7,820 nt of DNA from Hydrogenophilales bacterium. Its GTDB lineage: Bacteria > Pseudomonadota > Gammaproteobacteria > Burkholderiales > Thiobacillaceae. The stretch covers positions 1-7,820 of the forward strand of contig JAABQE010000261.1 in the NCBI GenBank assembly GCA_011391655.1, written 5' to 3'. Under the pieces are notes generated by a model that searched no databases, was not told the origin of the DNA, and saw nothing but the letters and a program-made list of their open reading frames with translations. Position numbers and translations under genes: made by a program. Numbering within the stretch: position 1 is the first letter of the stretch; every line of letters starts with the position of its first letter. Shown here piece by piece: positions 1-7,757 of the stretch.

Positions 1-1
1 C

Positions 2-448
2 GACGACTTCAACATCTTCGATACCCAGCAACTGGCCGAGACGCTGTCGAGCACCACCCAGGTGCTGACCACCTTGCTTGGCGCCGTGGCGGCAGTGAGC
101 CTGCTGGTGGGCGGTATCGGCATCATGAACATCATGCTGGTCAGCGTCACCGAGCGCACCCGCGAGATCGGCCTGCGCCTCGCCGTCGGCGCGCTGGAAA
201 ACGAAGTGCTGCTGCAGTTCCTGATCGAGGCGGTGGTGCTGTCCGCGATGGGCGGCGTGGTCGGCGTCATCATCGCCACCGCAGCGTCCTGGGGGCTGTC
301 CACCCTGATGGACGTGCCTTACGCGTTCGACCCCTTCATCAACCTGTTGTCGCTGGCCTTCGCGGCCGGTATCGGCGTGCTGTTCGGTTATTTCCCCGCG
401 CGGCGCGCCGCGCGCATGGACCCGATCGAAGCGCTGCGGCACGAGTGA
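2..448 (+). CDS. MacB/FtsX-family ABC transporter permease, C-terminal part (5'-truncated by window)
   Basis: The frame is open from the first bases, so the gene starts before the window; 148 residues are visible, ending at TGA 446-448. They form the C-terminal FtsX domain of a MacB-type permease. The first membrane helix contains GGIGIMNIMLVSV and is followed by the family hallmark VTERTREIGLRLAVGA, the cytoplasmic coupling segment that contacts the ATPase. A second helix lies near IEAVVLSAMGGVVGVIIA and a third near LAFAAGIGVLFGYFPA. The tail FPARRAARMDPIEALRHE is the usual C-terminus of MacB-like proteins. Such proteins export macrolides, peptides, siderophores or lipids by mechanotransmission with a periplasmic adaptor and TolC. 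It is not visible whether this one carries a fused N-terminal ATPase (true MacB) or is a lone permease, so no symbol is given. It converges on the HlyD-like gene of a separate exporter. Confidence 0.93.
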   Translation, partial: DDFNIFDTQQLAETLSSTTQVLTTLLGAVAAVSLLVGGIGIMNIMLVSVTERTREIGLRLAVGALENEVLLQFLIEAVVLSAMGGVVGVIIATAASWGLSTLMDVPYAFDPFINLLSLAFAAGIGVLFGYFPARRAARMDPIEALRHE

Positions 449-692
449 ACGTAATTACGCCCTATCCAACGCCCACCAAAACCAAGGCCACTCTCACCGG
501 GCAACTCGATGCGCGCCAGTGGCTGGTCAATGCCATCACAGCCGACTTCCGCCTGTCGGAGGCTCGCTACCAAGGTGGGGGGCAGCCATTTCGGCCTGCT
601 CAATACTCAGCGCACGCTATATGCCGCCGGGCAGGCGGCGTGCATCTGCGTAGGATCAACGCAATATGTGCAAACCATAAATCAGCGTTTCC
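449..692. other. Convergent intergenic gap, no supported gene
   Basis: This 244-bp stretch separates the stop codons of two convergent genes. Short frames cross it on both strands (for example 445-696 +), but they overlap neighbouring genes or lack a ribosome site, and their translations resemble no family I recognise. The only structure I see is the GC-rich hairpin near 612-643, listed separately. There is no tRNA-like fold, insertion-sequence end or promoter-like pair of boxes that I can defend. Confidence 0.6.
612..643. terminator. GC-rich hairpin, possible shared terminator of convergent genes
   Basis: GCCGCC (623-628) pairs with GGCGGC (634-639) around a 5-nt loop. Outside it, GCAC (612-615) can pair with GTGC (640-643), leaving a one-sided bulge; alternatively GCACGC (612-617) pairs with GCGTGC (638-643). 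It lies about 165 bp past the + strand permease stop and about 50 bp past the - strand adaptor stop, where a bidirectional terminator would be expected. No T-run follows on either strand, so intrinsic termination is doubtful; it may only block 3' exonucleases or have no role. Confidence 0.3.
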
Positions 693-1886
693 CTAGCGCG
701 GCTTCACCCGCGCACCATCACTGAGCATATCGTCCGGGTGACTGACCACCTCGGCACCGGCAGCGAGGCCGGACACCACCTGTGTCGCCAGCCCTGCACG
801 CTGGCCCGTTTCGATTTCGGTCAGGCGGGCGCGGCCGCCTTTCACTGCGAACACGGCCCAGCCGTCGCCGTGACGGAACAGTGCGCTGGTCGGCAGTTGC
901 AACACGTCCCGGCCTTCCCACAACACGAACCGCGCTTCCACCCGAAAGCCGTCGCCCAGGCGCTGCCAGGCTTCGCGCGGTGAAACGAAGTCGACGATGA
1001 CATGCACGCGCTGTTCTTCAACGCCGAGTGCCGAAATCTTGGTGAAGCCGCTGGGCTCCACCACGCGCACGCTGCCCTGAACCGGCTGATCGCCGCCCCA
1101 GCGATCCAGAATCACTTTCGACCCTGGGGCGATTTTCACCGCGTGGGTGGACAGCACGTCCACTTCGACTTCCAGGGTTTCGGGGTTGCCGATCTCGAGC
1201 AGCGGCTGGCCAGCGCTGACTGCGCCCTCGCTTTCGTGCTGCAGCTTGAGTACGCGCGCGGCCACCGGTGCGCGCACTTCCAGGGCTTCGGTTGTCCCGC
1301 TGGCCTGCAGCTGGGTGGTGTTGAGGACGACCACGCGTGCCGTTTCCAGTTCATGGCGCGCCACCTTGACGGCGTGCGTCGCGGCCTGCTGCGCGGCTTG
1401 GGAACGGGCTTCCGCGCTGCGTGCCGTGTCGAGTGCCTGCGCCGAGAGAAATTTCGACTGCCGCAAGGATTCGGCGCGGGCGCGTTGCTGCTGCGCCAGC
1501 TGCGCATCGGCTGCCGCGGCACGGGCGTTTTCCTGGGCGACGGCGAGGGCGGCCTCGGCGGCGCTCACTTGCGCCTGCGCCTGCGCGCGCGTGCGCGGGT
1601 CGAGCGCGACGGAGCGGGCGGGTTCGATGATCGCCAGCACCTGCCCAGCCGCGACGGCGTCGCCCGCCTTGAGGTCGATGCGGCGCACGTAGCCGGGCAC
1701 CGGTGCCGACACCAGGTAACGCTCCCTGACCCGGGTCTTGCCTTCTTCTTCCACCGTCACCGTGAGTGGCGCGCGTGCCACCATGGCGATGTCCACCGGC
1801 AACGCGCGCGGCATGAAGCCCAGCACGAGTCCGGCCGCGACCAGCGCCGCAGTGGCCAGCATTCCGATTTTTGCGCGTAGTTGCAT
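693..1886 (-). CDS. HlyD/MacA-type periplasmic adaptor (membrane fusion) subunit of an ABC exporter
   Basis: The product is 397 aa, normal for the family. An N-terminal membrane anchor or uncleaved signal spans about residues 7-25, after the basic start MQLRAK. The first half of the barrel-sandwich (lipoyl-like) domain is near 55-90, with APVPGYVRRIDLKAGDAV. An Ala/Gln/Arg-rich coiled-coil hairpin spans about 97-190, and the second barrel-sandwich half is at 200-235 (VRAPVAARVLKL). A beta-barrel follows (about 237-320), then a membrane-proximal domain with LPTSALFR at 330-337. Such proteins bridge an inner-membrane transporter to an outer-membrane TolC-type duct. The gene starts 15 bp after the permease stop, so it is the last gene of the ATPase-permease-adaptor operon; the only Shine-Dalgarno-like element is AAGG at 1900-1903, rather far from ATG. 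Adaptors of RND pumps look alike, but no RND gene is nearby. The substrate is unknown. Confidence 0.93.
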   Translation of the reverse strand: MQLRAKIGMLATAALVAAGLVLGFMPRALPVDIAMVARAPLTVTVEEEGKTRVRERYLVSAPVPGYVRRIDLKAGDAVAAGQVLAIIEPARSVALDPRTRAQAQAQVSAAEAALAVAQENARAAAADAQLAQQQRARAESLRQSKFLSAQALDTARSAEARSQAAQQAATHAVKVARHELETARVVVLNTTQLQASGTTEALEVRAPVAARVLKLQHESEGAVSAGQPLLEIGNPETLEVEVDVLSTHAVKIAPGSKVILDRWGGDQPVQGSVRVVEPSGFTKISALGVEEQRVHVIVDFVSPREAWQRLGDGFRVEARFVLWEGRDVLQLPTSALFRHGDGWAVFAVKGGRARLTEIETGQRAGLATQVVSGLAAGAEVVSHPDDMLSDGARVKPR

Positions 1887-1901
1887 GGTGTGTCGTTAGC
1901 C

Positions 1902-4271
1902 TTATTCGCGTGTTTTGAGCACCGCCACCAGATCCAGCCGGCCGAGGCGAAACCACAGCAGCAGGCCGGACAGCAGCGCGGAAACGATGACGACGCTCGC
2001 CCCCATGGCGTAGTTTTCCGGGGTCAGGATCAGCGGCAGCCGGTAAAGCTCGCTTCTGAACGCCACCACCAGAATGCCGACCAGCCCGATGCCGACCAGG
2101 AAACCGACCGGGATCGCCGCCAACGTCAGCAGCGCCAATTCTCCCAGCAGGATATAGGCGATCTCGCCGCGGGTGAAGCCCAGCACCCGCAGGCTGGCGA
2201 GCTCGCGACCCCGTTCGGACAGGGCGATGCGCGCGCTGTTGTAGACCACGCCAAAGCCGATGGCGCCGGCGAGCACGGTGGCCACCAGGTTGTAAAACAG
2301 GATGAACTCGCCGATGGTGGCGTAAAAGCTCTGGATCGCCGCCACGTTGGCCACCATGCCGAGCACGCGCGGACGTTCGTGCAGGCTGGCGTAGAGTGCG
2401 GCTTCGGTGCCGGGCTTCACCGCCAGATAGGCGCCGGACACCGTGCCGCCCTCGCGCATCAGGGCATTCAGCGAATCCTGCTGCATGTAGGCCGACACCC
2501 CCAGATACTGTTTGGTGATACCCAGCACCGGCACCTGCAGCACCGGGCGGCGGCCCTCCAGCACTTCGATCGTCAGCATGTCGCCCGGTTTGACGTGCAG
2601 GATCTGGTTGGCCAGATGATCGGTCAGCACCACGCCGCCGGGCTTCAGCGCGACCGGCTTCAGCTGGGCGTCGAGCGAGCGGTGCAACTGGCCTTGCGGC
2701 TGGATGCCAAACAGCGCCGCCCGGTAACGGTAGTGCCCGAAACGCAGGATCGCCGGCACGTCGCGAAAGCCTTCCACGAAATCGACACCCGGCAGCGCGG
2801 CCAGCTCGTGCAGCGCGCGGCCGGAAGTGGGCTCGATGAAGGTGAGTCCCAAGTCCTCGCGCGAGGCTTGGCGGAATTGCACATCGACCATGAAGTCGAT
2901 CGCGCCCTTCTGGTAATTGCCCACCATCATCAGCCCGCAGGCGCAGGCGATGCCAAGCACCGTCAGCAGCGACTTCAGCGGGCGCCGCTCGATGTGGCGC
3001 AGGATCATGCGCGTCGGCGGCGAAAACCAGCGCTGCAGGCCGATGCGCTCGATCAGCGTGGTGCGGTAGGCCTCCGGCATGTCCGGGCGCATGCCCTCGG
3101 CCGGCGGCAAGCGCACCGCGCGCACGACAGACAGCAGCGTGCCGCTGACTGCCGCCAGGCTGCTGACTGCCAGGGCAATCAGGATGATGCCGGCACTGAG
3201 GCGAAAATCGAGGTAAGGGAACCGGAACGTCGTTTCCGTGTAGACATGGGAAAGCCCCTGGCCGAACCAGGTGCCGAGCGCAATCCCGGCCGTCACGCCC
3301 AACAGCACCATCAGCAGCACCAGTTTGACGTAATGCACGCCGATCGCCAGATAGCTGTAGCCGAAGGCCTTGAGGGTGGCGATTTGCTCGCGCTGCAGTG
3401 CAATCAGCCGGCTCAGCACCACGTTGAGCAGAAACGCGGCGACGCCGAGAAAGATTGCGGGGAACACCGTCGCCATGGTCCGCAGCTGCTTCAATTCCTC
3501 GGTCAGAAAGCGGTTGGAGAACTGGTCGCGGCGCCCATACGCACCGGTGCCGCCGTAGGGGGCGAGGATGGCATCCACCCGGTCGATCACATCCTGTTCG
3601 TGCGCATCGCGCGCCAGCGTCAGGCTGACCTGGTTGAAGCCGCCCTTCATGTCGTAGGCGGCGGCGAGCGCGCTGCGCCCCATCCACAGCACCCCGTAGC
3701 GCTTGAAGTCGGGAAACATGGCTCCGGGCGCGATCTGGTAGACATATTCCGGCGATACCGCGACGCCCACCACCGTGAGCGTTTTGCGCTTGCCGTTGAT
3801 GATGGCGGCAAGCCTGTCGCCCGGCTGAAAGCGGTGGGCATCGGCGAAGGTGTCGGACAGCACCACCTCGTCCGTGCTCCACGGCTGCACCATGCGCCCG
3901 CGCTTGAGGTGCAGCGCATTGAGCTGCGGCGCGCCGACATCCGGCAGCGACAGCAGCAGGCCGGTGATGGGGTCACTGAATCCGGCCACTTCGAGCTTCA
4001 CCCCGGCCCGCACCCGCGTCTCCAGGCGCTCCACCCCGGGCAGCGCGGCCAGCCGCTCGGCCACGGGATCAGGCGCGCGCTTCAGGCTGGCGAACACCTC
4101 AGCGAAGCGGTATTCACTGTAAAACCGATCGCGCGTGGTGACCAGCGAATCGTAGGTGGAGAGCGACATCACCATGGTGGCGACGCCGCCCATGATCACC
4201 GCCGCGATCGCCAGCACCTGACCGCGCAGATGCCACAGATCCCGGAACAGTTTGCGGTCGAGGGCGCGCAT
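1902..4271 (-). CDS. Large ABC exporter permease with two FtsX domains
   Basis: The product is 789 aa. By eye there are eight membrane helices: near 16-38, 268-290, 314-335, 358-382, 432-453, 656-678, 708-735 and 755-775. This is a duplicated unit of one helix, a large periplasmic domain (about 40-265 and 455-655) and a three-helix FtsX domain. Each half carries the coupling motif after its second helix: LIALQREQIATLKAFGYS (289-306) and LSERGRELASLRVLGFTR (684-701). One chain could therefore supply both permease halves, whereas MacB or DevC must dimerise. E. coli YbbP is a known large permease with the same duplication and similar size. The frame stays open upstream to 4508, but that extension lies inside the ATPase gene and is Arg/His-rich nonsense; ATG 4271, giving MRALDRKLFRDLWHLRG, sits 17 bp after the ATPase stop and is preferred. 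No clear Shine-Dalgarno sequence is present, so translational coupling is likely. Confidence 0.93.
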   Translation of the reverse strand: MRALDRKLFRDLWHLRGQVLAIAAVIMGGVATMVMSLSTYDSLVTTRDRFYSEYRFAEVFASLKRAPDPVAERLAALPGVERLETRVRAGVKLEVAGFSDPITGLLLSLPDVGAPQLNALHLKRGRMVQPWSTDEVVLSDTFADAHRFQPGDRLAAIINGKRKTLTVVGVAVSPEYVYQIAPGAMFPDFKRYGVLWMGRSALAAAYDMKGGFNQVSLTLARDAHEQDVIDRVDAILAPYGGTGAYGRRDQFSNRFLTEELKQLRTMATVFPAIFLGVAAFLLNVVLSRLIALQREQIATLKAFGYSYLAIGVHYVKLVLLMVLLGVTAGIALGTWFGQGLSHVYTETTFRFPYLDFRLSAGIILIALAVSSLAAVSGTLLSVVRAVRLPPAEGMRPDMPEAYRTTLIERIGLQRWFSPPTRMILRHIERRPLKSLLTVLGIACACGLMMVGNYQKGAIDFMVDVQFRQASREDLGLTFIEPTSGRALHELAALPGVDFVEGFRDVPAILRFGHYRYRAALFGIQPQGQLHRSLDAQLKPVALKPGGVVLTDHLANQILHVKPGDMLTIEVLEGRRPVLQVPVLGITKQYLGVSAYMQQDSLNALMREGGTVSGAYLAVKPGTEAALYASLHERPRVLGMVANVAAIQSFYATIGEFILFYNLVATVLAGAIGFGVVYNSARIALSERGRELASLRVLGFTRGEIAYILLGELALLTLAAIPVGFLVGIGLVGILVVAFRSELYRLPLILTPENYAMGASVVIVSALLSGLLLWFRLGRLDLVAVLKTRE

Positions 4272-4288
4272 GGTTTGGCTGGACCGGT

Positions 4289-5020
<732 letters not shown>

Positions 5021-5071
5021 GATGCCATGGCCGTTGCCGGGCGGCCAGCGTGCCCCATTCCGGATGGCCAT

Positions 5072-5098
5072 AAAAAAGGGACGCTGCAGCGTCCCTTT
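5072..5098 (-). terminator. Intrinsic terminator of the pgk-pyk-fba operon
   Basis: Read on the - strand, AAAGGGACGC (5098-5089) pairs perfectly with GCGTCCCTTT (5084-5075) around a TGCA loop, and a run of six T (5077-5072) follows. This is a 10-bp stem with the T-tract in the - direction, 20 bp after the fba stop. On the + strand only three T follow the stem, so the element is oriented for fba. It lies upstream of the ABC operon on the same strand and so also insulates, or partly insulates, that operon from fba transcription. Confidence 0.92.
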
Positions 5099-5117
5099 CA
5101 TCTCAATCAATCAACGA

Positions 5118-6185
5118 TTAGTTGATCTTGGGATCCAGTTCGCCCTTGTCGTAGCGTTTTTGCATGTCTTCAAGGCTGTAGACCTTGGTGATCTTGCTGG
5201 CCATGCCGGCAGCACCGAAAGCTTCAAAACGATTGTGGCAAATCTCGCTCATGGCCTTGGTGGCTTCCTTGAGGAATTTGCGCGGGTCGAAGTTGGAGGT
5301 GTTCTCGGCCAGGTGCTTGCGGATCGCGCCGGTCGATGCCATGCGCAGGTCGGTGTCGATGTTGACCTTGCGCACGCCGTATTTGATGCCTTCGACGATT
5401 TCGGAGACCGGCACGCCGTAGGTTTCACCCATGTCGCCGCCGAAGCTGTTGATGATCGCCAGCCATTCCTGCGGCACCGAAGACGAACCGTGCATCACCA
5501 GGTGGGTGTTGGGGATACGGGCGTGAATCGCCTTGACGCGGTCGATCGCCAGAATGTCGCCGGTGGGCGGACGGGTGAACTTGTAGGCGCCGTGCGAGGT
5601 GCCGATGGCGATGGCCAGCGCATCCACGCGGGTTTTCTTGACGAAATCAGCGGCTTCGTCGGGGTCGGTCAGCAACTGGCTGTGATCCAGTGCGCCTTCG
5701 GCGCCGTGGCCGTCTTCTTCGCCGGCCATGCCGGTTTCAAGCGAGCCGAGGCAGCCCAGTTCGCCTTCGACCGAAACGCCCACAGCGTGCGCCATGTCAA
5801 CCACTTTGGCGGTGGTGGCAACGTTGTATTCATAGGTGGCGGGGGTCTTGCCGTCTTCCTTCAGCGAGCCGTCCATCATCACCGAGCTGAAGCCTGACTG
5901 GATCGAGCGGAAGCAAATGCTGGGCGATGCGCCGTGGTCCTGGTGCATACAGATTGGAATCTGCGGATACATTTCGATCGCGGCCAGGATCAGGTGGCGC
6001 AGGAAGGGCTCGCCAGCGTAGGAACGGGCACCGGCGGAACCTTGCAGGATCACCGGCGAGTTCACGGCAGCCGCGGCTTCCATGATGGCCTTGACCTGCT
6101 CCATGTTGTTGACGTTGAACGCGGGCAGGCCATAGCTGTTTTCAGCAGCGTGGTCGAGCAATTGACGAAGGGAAATCAGGGCCAT
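5118..6185 (-). CDS. fba: Fructose-1,6-bisphosphate aldolase, class II, Calvin-cycle subtype
   Basis: The product is 355 aa, normal for this subtype. It catalyses the reversible split of fructose-1,6-bisphosphate into dihydroxyacetone phosphate and glyceraldehyde-3-phosphate, using a divalent metal, usually zinc, in a TIM barrel. By comparison with E. coli class II aldolase, HQDHGASP (81-88) holds the catalytic Asp83 and metal ligand His84; GELGCLG (141-147) holds the conserved Glu142; His198 in GTSHGAYKF and His232 in MHGSSSVP are the other metal ligands; and NIDTD (276-280) belongs to the phosphate/substrate site. The family also makes sedoheptulose-bisphosphate in autotrophs, but the sequence alone does not prove CO2 fixation. 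ATG 6185 has a good ribosome site, AGGAGA at 6192-6197. It lies 53 bp after pyk and is closed by a strong terminator, so it is the last gene of the pgk-pyk-fba operon. Confidence 0.97.
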   Translation of the reverse strand: MALISLRQLLDHAAENSYGLPAFNVNNMEQVKAIMEAAAAVNSPVILQGSAGARSYAGEPFLRHLILAAIEMYPQIPICMHQDHGASPSICFRSIQSGFSSVMMDGSLKEDGKTPATYEYNVATTAKVVDMAHAVGVSVEGELGCLGSLETGMAGEEDGHGAEGALDHSQLLTDPDEAADFVKKTRVDALAIAIGTSHGAYKFTRPPTGDILAIDRVKAIHARIPNTHLVMHGSSSVPQEWLAIINSFGGDMGETYGVPVSEIVEGIKYGVRKVNIDTDLRMASTGAIRKHLAENTSNFDPRKFLKEATKAMSEICHNRFEAFGAAGMASKITKVYSLEDMQKRYDKGELDPKIN

Positions 6186-6191
6186 TTACAG

Positions 6192-6197
6192 TCTCCT
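6192..6197 (-). promoter_or_regulatory. Shine-Dalgarno site of fba
   Basis: AGGAGA on the - strand ends 6 nt before ATG 6185, inside an A/T-rich leader. It fixes the fba start. It is the clearest ribosome site in the window; pyk and the ABC permease have nothing comparable. Confidence 0.85.
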
Positions 6198-6238
6198 AGT
6201 TTAAAAAAGTTACAGCGGGCTATTTAAAATCAGCGAAA

Positions 6239-7672
6239 TCAGGATTTTTTCGAGTCGCCCACGCGGACAATCTTCATGGTATTGGTGCCACCAGACTGCC
6301 CGATGGGCTCGCCAATGGTGAGCAGAATCAGGTCACCATCACGCACGGCACCGCGTTGCCGCAGTTCTTCTTCGGCCTCTGCCAGCAGCACGTCGCGTTC
6401 CTTGCTGACGGTGACCAGGTTGATCGGGTAGACACCGCGAAAAAGCGTGACTTTTCTACGGGTTTCAACTTGGGGTGTCAAGGCGTAGATCGGCACCCGG
6501 GTCGACAGGCGACTCATCCACAAACAGGTATTGCCGGTTTCGGTGAGCGCAGCGATGGCCTTGATATTGAGGTGCACCGAGGTGAACACGGCCGACATCG
6601 CAATGGCCTCATCGGCGCGCAAGAAGCTCTTCATCAAGAGCTCGCCCGAGAACTTCAGTTCGGTTTCCTTTTCGGCTTCGAGGCAGACCCGGTCCATCGC
6701 CTGGATGGCTTCGACCGGGAACTGGCCCGCAGCCGTTTCGGCCGACAGCATGACTGCATCGGTGCCGTCGAGCACGGCGTTGGCCACGTCCGACACTTCG
6801 GCGCGGGTGGGGATCGGGCTGGAAATCATCGATTCCATCATTTGCGTGGCGGTGATCACCACCTTGTTGCGCTCGATCGCCATGCGGATCATGCGTTTTT
6901 GCAGGGCGGGCACTGCCGCATCGCCGACTTCGACGCCGAGGTCGCCGCGCGCCACCATGATGGCGTCCGACGCTTCGAGGATTTCTTCGAGGTTCTCGAT
7001 GGCTTCGGTGCGCTCGATCTTGGCCACCAGCAGGCTTTTGCCGCCGGCTGCGCGCAAGAGTTCACGGGCCTGGCGCATGTCGGCGCCGCAACGCGGGAAC
7101 GACACGGCGAGGTAATCCGCCTTCAGGGCAGCAGCCGTCTTGATGTCTTCGATGTCCTTGGTGGTGAGCGCAGCGGCGGACAAGCCGCCGCCTTTGCGGT
7201 TGATGCCCTTGTTGTTGGACAGCACGCCGCCTTGCACCACTTTGCAGATGATTTCCGTGCCCTTGACTTCCTCGACCCAGAATTCGATGCGGCCGTCGTC
7301 CAGCAACAGGGTGACGCCGCGCTTGACGTCATTCGGCAGTTCCTTGTAATCGAGACCGACACGGGTCTGGTCGCCGAGCTCACAGGCGGCGTCAAGAATG
7401 AAGACGTCGCCCTTGGCCAGGGTGATTTTGTTGTCCTGGAACTTGCCGATGCGGATTTTCGGGCCCTGCAGGTCAACCAGCACACCAACCGCACGGCCAC
7501 GCGTGCGCGCCAGCGAGCGCACCAGTTCGGCGCGGTCGATATGATCCTGTGCGACGCCATGCGAAAAGTTGAGGCGCACCACATCCAGGCCGGCTTCCAT
7601 CATCCGGTCCAGGGTTTTGGCATCGGAACAGGAGGGGCCAAGAGTGGCGACGATTTTGGTTCTGCGGATCAT
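6239..7672 (-). CDS. pyk: Pyruvate kinase, PykA type, probably K+-independent
   Basis: The product is 477 aa and complete. It converts phosphoenolpyruvate and ADP to pyruvate and ATP in the last step of glycolysis. The N-terminus RRTKIVATLGPSC and the RLNFSHG motif (33-39) begin the TIM-barrel A domain; the B domain lid covers about 70-167. The active-site signature LLVAKIERTEAI (214-225) contains catalytic Lys218 and metal ligand Glu220, Asp244 lies in ARGDLGVEV, and ATQMMESM (275-282) follows. The C domain spans about 345-470. The segment DLQGPKIR has Lys72 where K+-dependent enzymes have Glu (Glu117 of the muscle enzyme); Lys there is known to mark K+-independent forms. The start chosen is ATG 7672. 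ATG 7717 would add 15 residues encoded by the heptamer repeat array, which looks artefactual. No Shine-Dalgarno sequence precedes 7672, so translation may depend on coupling to pgk or on the leader fold. Confidence 0.97.
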   Translation of the reverse strand: MIRRTKIVATLGPSCSDAKTLDRMMEAGLDVVRLNFSHGVAQDHIDRAELVRSLARTRGRAVGVLVDLQGPKIRIGKFQDNKITLAKGDVFILDAACELGDQTRVGLDYKELPNDVKRGVTLLLDDGRIEFWVEEVKGTEIICKVVQGGVLSNNKGINRKGGGLSAAALTTKDIEDIKTAAALKADYLAVSFPRCGADMRQARELLRAAGGKSLLVAKIERTEAIENLEEILEASDAIMVARGDLGVEVGDAAVPALQKRMIRMAIERNKVVITATQMMESMISSPIPTRAEVSDVANAVLDGTDAVMLSAETAAGQFPVEAIQAMDRVCLEAEKETELKFSGELLMKSFLRADEAIAMSAVFTSVHLNIKAIAALTETGNTCLWMSRLSTRVPIYALTPQVETRRKVTLFRGVYPINLVTVSKERDVLLAEAEEELRQRGAVRDGDLILLTIGEPIGQSGGTNTMKIVRVGDSKKS

Positions 7673-7677
7673 ATTGA

Positions 7678-7754
7678 GTGAGCGGTGAGCGGTGAGGAGT
7701 AAACGGTTGGGAGCCATAGCGGTGAGCGAGATCCGCTCACCGTTTACCGTTTAC
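7678..7754. repeat. Heptamer-phased inverted repeat array between pgk and pyk
   Basis: On the + strand GTGAGCG occurs at 7678-7684, 7685-7691 and 7722-7728, with variants GTGAGGA at 7692-7698 and GTAAACG at 7699-7705. The reverse orientation follows: CGCTCAC at 7734-7740, then CGTTTAC at 7741-7747 and 7748-7754. The centre forms a hairpin, GGTGAGCG (7721-7728) with CGCTCACC (7734-7741), around a 5-nt loop. GTAAACGGT (7699-7707) is also the exact reverse complement of 7739-7747 and of 7746-7754, so several alternative folds compete in the pgk-pyk mRNA leader. The array fills most of the 85-bp gap and ends 5 nt before the pyk start. It looks like an intergenic short tandem heptamer family, possibly dispersed in the genome; its function is unknown. 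Confidence 0.8.
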
Positions 7755-7757
7755 GGC

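Noticed and set aside
445..696. Small + strand frame in the convergent gap (83 codons), plus frames at 509-724 + and 388-603 -
   Set aside because: They overlap the ends of the flanking genes, lack convincing ribosome sites and give compositions unlike a folded protein; I recognise no family.
1351..3882. 843-codon - strand frame overlapping the permease and adaptor in another phase
   Set aside because: It is an Arg/Ala/Gly-rich shadow crossing the boundary of two well-supported genes; no motif and no ribosome site.
5021..5110. N-terminal extension of the ATPase frame up to 5110
   Set aside because: It would translate through the fba terminator hairpin and T-run, and the residues do not belong to ABC ATPases.
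5110..5126. Small hairpin ATCAAC/GTTGAT over the fba stop codon and the nearby AATC tandem
   Set aside because: A 6-bp A/T-rich stem beside a much stronger terminator; likely chance.
6186..6238. Possible promoter in the A/T-rich pyk-fba gap
   Set aside because: The A/T-rich stretch next to the ribosome site has no well-spaced -35/-10 pair that I can defend; co-transcription with pyk explains expression.
6356..7681. 441-codon + strand frame antisense to pyk (and 1002-1880 antisense to the adaptor)
   Set aside because: Low-complexity His/Gly/Arg-rich shadow products; the opposite strand encodes intact, recognisable proteins.
7678..7754. CRISPR array
   Set aside because: The units are only 7 nt, contiguous, and occur in both orientations without spacers of regular length.
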